Source of the DNA: Styela clava
Lineage: Eukaryota; Chordata; Ascidiacea; Stolidobranchia; Styelidae
NCBI RefSeq assembly: GCF_964204865.1
Contig: NC_135257.1
Coordinates: 9,322,151 to 9,386,150 of the forward strand
Length of the DNA stretch: 64,000 nucleotides
Reading direction: 5' to 3'
Shown here: one piece after another, positions 61,413 through 64,000 of the stretch
Layout of the letters: each line of letters begins with the position of its first letter
How positions within the stretch are numbered: the stretch's first letter is position 1
Made by a program: the position numbers and the translations under genes
Notes under the pieces: generated by a model
What the model saw: the letters and a program-made list of their open reading frames with translations, nothing else
The model's database searches: none
What the model was told of the DNA's origin: nothing

Positions 61413-61726
61413 ATGTCCGTGTTATACACAATTTTAGTTTTCTTTGAAGCAGCGGTTTTTCAATCTCAATGTCAACTACCTTGCGACTTGAATTCATGTC
61501 GATTACAAGTGGTTTGTGACAGTGACGGCATTGGACATACTAGGTATCCAGAAAGTGAGTATTGAACTTTGATTAATTATTCACATAGTGAATAATCGGA
61601 CAAGAACAAGTTAGTTATCTGGGCGGCTTTAATGGCAGCCAGTCCTTTGCTGGAGTGATTGAAAATTTTATGATGTGGAATCGAGCTCTCAGAGAAGAAG
61701 AGATAACAACTTTATATCAGGAATAA
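61413..61726 (+). pseudogene. Truncated pentraxin-like gene
   Basis: First exon 61413-61554: a hydrophobic leader (LYTILVFFEAAVF) followed by a small Cys-rich segment with Cys at residues 20, 24, 29 and 35, ending in phase 1 at a GTGAGT donor. Only about 45 bases later, 61598-61726 encodes GQEQVSYLGGFNGSQSFAG, then ENFMMWNRALREEEI and a stop: the last strand region of a pentraxin/LamG fold. About 150 residues of the domain are missing. An acceptor after CAAG (61604 or 61610) would join in frame but cannot restore a fold. Best read as a gene whose middle was deleted. A short spliced product cannot be excluded. Confidence 0.65.
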
Positions 61727-62040
61727 TGTATGTGTCCAAAACATCACATGTTGCATCTAGCACTTCATGAAATTCAAGTGCATGGAAAGGTGACAGCACA
61801 GGCAGTACATGGTTGTCAGTAATGAAAATTTTAAAAGGCAGCTACGTTATACATTACGAATTGAGGAGGATGATTCATTTCTTTTAAAGACATTGATTCG
61901 TTACACATTTCTGTATTAACTCAATGTTTTATGTACAGTATTAAGGTTCAAAATATAATATCTTCTGGACCGAGGTGGCAATTTGGTATCATTTCAAAAC
62001 TAATGGTTTACTTTAGAATATGAATGAAACTTTTCTATCC

Positions 62041-62046
62041 AATAAA
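62041..62046 (+). terminator. Candidate poly(A) signal downstream of the pentraxin-like locus
   Basis: AATAAA about 315 bases after the stop at 61724-61726 on the same strand. Confidence 0.35.
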
Positions 62047-64000
62047 TTAATTTTTTTTATTACTGGGAATAGATTATTCAAATACAAAAATAACCAAGAC
62101 GTAATTTCAATGCATAACAGCTTCTTACATTCTATAATAAAATTATGAAAAGTATCAGCATAGCGTCCCATACGCATTAAGTCTTATATTTCATAAATAG
62201 TTTTAATTTCTGTCACTACATTGTATTTAAACTTGAAACTGTTTTCGAAAAAATTTCCACAAAATTAAAATTTTTGTTGCCGGGCGCAATACGCCAGCGC
62301 TTTTGATAAATGTTTTGGTGTGAATATCTGCATAGAAAGACCCTGAATTTGTTTTACTATTGGGAACAATAGCACCAAGACCCCTTCCCGACGCAGTCAT
62401 TGCAACAGAATAAAAGAATCGTGGTAATGGACATACGGAAGGGTTTTTGAGAAGAGCATTATTTGATACGGTTTATCAGCCTATCTGATCGTGTCTCTAT
62501 AACAACATTAAAAGTGCGCGGGGAAGGGAAATCTAGTCTATTCAGTGACATAAAGATTTTGTAAATAGAAAACAATTGGCCAATACACGTGAACAACACT
62601 AATACATCGAAAGAGAAAATTTCAGAAAAATAAAAAAAATGTTTCTATAAAATTGAACTCTGGAGTAAATGCATCATATCAACTCCATCATACGTTTTTT
62701 TTTATATATTTGAGATGCAATTTTGTTGTGTTGTTTTTACCTGATTATTTGATTAAAATATTGGAAATGACTTCAGGACTGTTGGTATTAAAAACACTAG
62801 TCTTTGATTTAAAACGATCGCAAATAAAAACTATTCAAAGTGACAGATAATACGAAATCCACGTAACCCAACATCTGATTCCCGGGTAGATTTTGTGGGT
62901 CTGGTATAGTTTATTTAAGTACCGCAAGTACTTCAGTTGAGCGTAGCATAACGAATTTCGCATATGTTATTCCTGAGCCTCGTCTGACTATGTCATCCAA
63001 AAATTACGTCACCCGCACGTCATAGAGTTTGCTAAAGTATAGTTACGATTTCCCGAAACGGCATATGCGCCGCCGATAACGAACTCACTAAAGCCAGCGA
63101 TCTCTCCCGTATTGGGAGAGTTGCGACCATCGAACTGGAAATACATGGAACGATCTTCTCTCTCGTTTTGCGTTGTCTCGCCGAGGGATCATTTGATCGC
63201 CGCCATCTTGGCATTTATGCTTCCAAAATTTATTCGTGTTGCATATGGTTTTGGCCAGTATTTCGTCTATTTTAGTACCCAGTGCGCCGCATATGGATGT
63301 ATATGCGACACTGTGTGGGTATTCAAATACAATTATATTCGAGTTGGGAATTAATCGCCCGATGTGGATTTCGTTCTTGAAAAAATTTGATTGTTCAGGC
63401 GATTACACAATAGATATAAGTGGAAACAATTATTTTTGCCTGATGTCATAAAATTGCACTATCCTCCACGGGGAAACTTTCACCCAAGTCTTGGGTAAAG
63501 TGCGAAGCGCAGCTCCCGTAGTCTGTGTTGGGGTTAGGCCATACCTTTATTCCGATTTTTCTTATTTTAGTTCTATCACGATATCGGGTAATGTGTGTGT
63601 TAGCCAAGTGAATATGTCCTTCGGTCCCTTTACACACCTTGATGTAAAGTAGGCGAACTATATTACACACACTTCTAGAGCGCCCTTCAGTTTTATTTAT
63701 ATTTATTCATAGCTTGGGTACTACGGAACCAGGCCACGCAAAGATATTGAGATCGCCACGCAAAATACTTGAGGCGGTAAAACATGGCCAAATTCAGGTG
63801 AACGGGGAAGCGATTCCGATAAGCCATCTTGGCTAAATGTTCTGTGGTCGTTTTTGTTCGCTTTAGACTGATACGTTGGCTATATTATCAACCACAACTT
63901 GAGCAAATTTATAAAACTGCCAAAATTAGCACCGTATGTTGGTCTGGGATATATTAGCGTTTGATATATAATGAGAAACGAGTCATGATCAGGAGAATAT
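62047..64000. other. Right end of window, no supported gene
   Basis: No exon chain or domain recognised. The stretch 63445-63850 is GC-richer than its surroundings and reads like an interspersed repeat, but I have no second copy in this window to prove it. Confidence 0.35.

Noticed and set aside
63446-63670. Minus-strand frame with NPNTDYGSCASHF and DLGESFPVEDS
   Set aside because: It reads like an interspersed repeat, but with no second copy in the window and no domain I cannot support a gene or an element.

Overview
This is a eukaryotic nuclear window: AT-rich, with spliced genes using GT-AG introns, AATAAA poly(A) signals and many DNA-transposon remnants. A liver-type (FABP10-like) fatty-acid-binding protein cluster, a chordate-style secreted chitinase and abundant GTF2IRD2/ZBED-type hAT remnants suggest an invertebrate chordate, most probably an ascidian tunicate. 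That assignment is inference.

Layout. (1) 1-1083 holds the 3' part of a long-chain acyl-CoA dehydrogenase gene, uninterrupted by introns. (2) 1.2-8.5 kb has no gene I can support; it contains decayed hAT-like sequence. (3) 8537-23883 (+) is one gene that I assembled into 33 exons and 1482 codons. It encodes a predicted N-myristoylated/palmitoylated, acidic, disordered protein resembling BASP1/GAP43 in style. Every internal exon is a multiple of three and starts and ends in phase 1, and exons 9-21 are tandem copies of a three-exon cassette. (4) 24.2-30.4 kb is mostly empty, apart from a hAT MITE with a perfect 8-bp target-site duplication. (5) 30426-39358 (+) is a 14-exon secreted GH18 chitinase with an intact catalytic motif, a Cys-rich chitin-binding-like region and two alternative terminal chitin-binding exons. 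Its introns hold several hAT MITEs. (6) 41.0-50.9 kb (-) is a tandem array of four fatty-acid-binding-protein genes, each 126 aa with coding exons of 67, 173 and 141 nt. (7) 51-61 kb is gene-poor and packed with hAT copies, including a nested one with transposase remnants. (8) 61413-61726 (+) is a truncated pentraxin-like gene. The last 2 kb holds nothing I can name.

The genes do not form one pathway. The dehydrogenase (beta-oxidation) and the FABPs (fatty-acid transport) are both in lipid metabolism, but they lie 40 kb apart on opposite strands. The feature that most repays follow-up is the 8.5-23.9 kb gene: a frame-neutral exon array built by tandem cassette duplication, with one exon that absorbed former intron sequence. 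All exon joins were made by hand from splice signals, phase and protein continuity; no transcript evidence was available.
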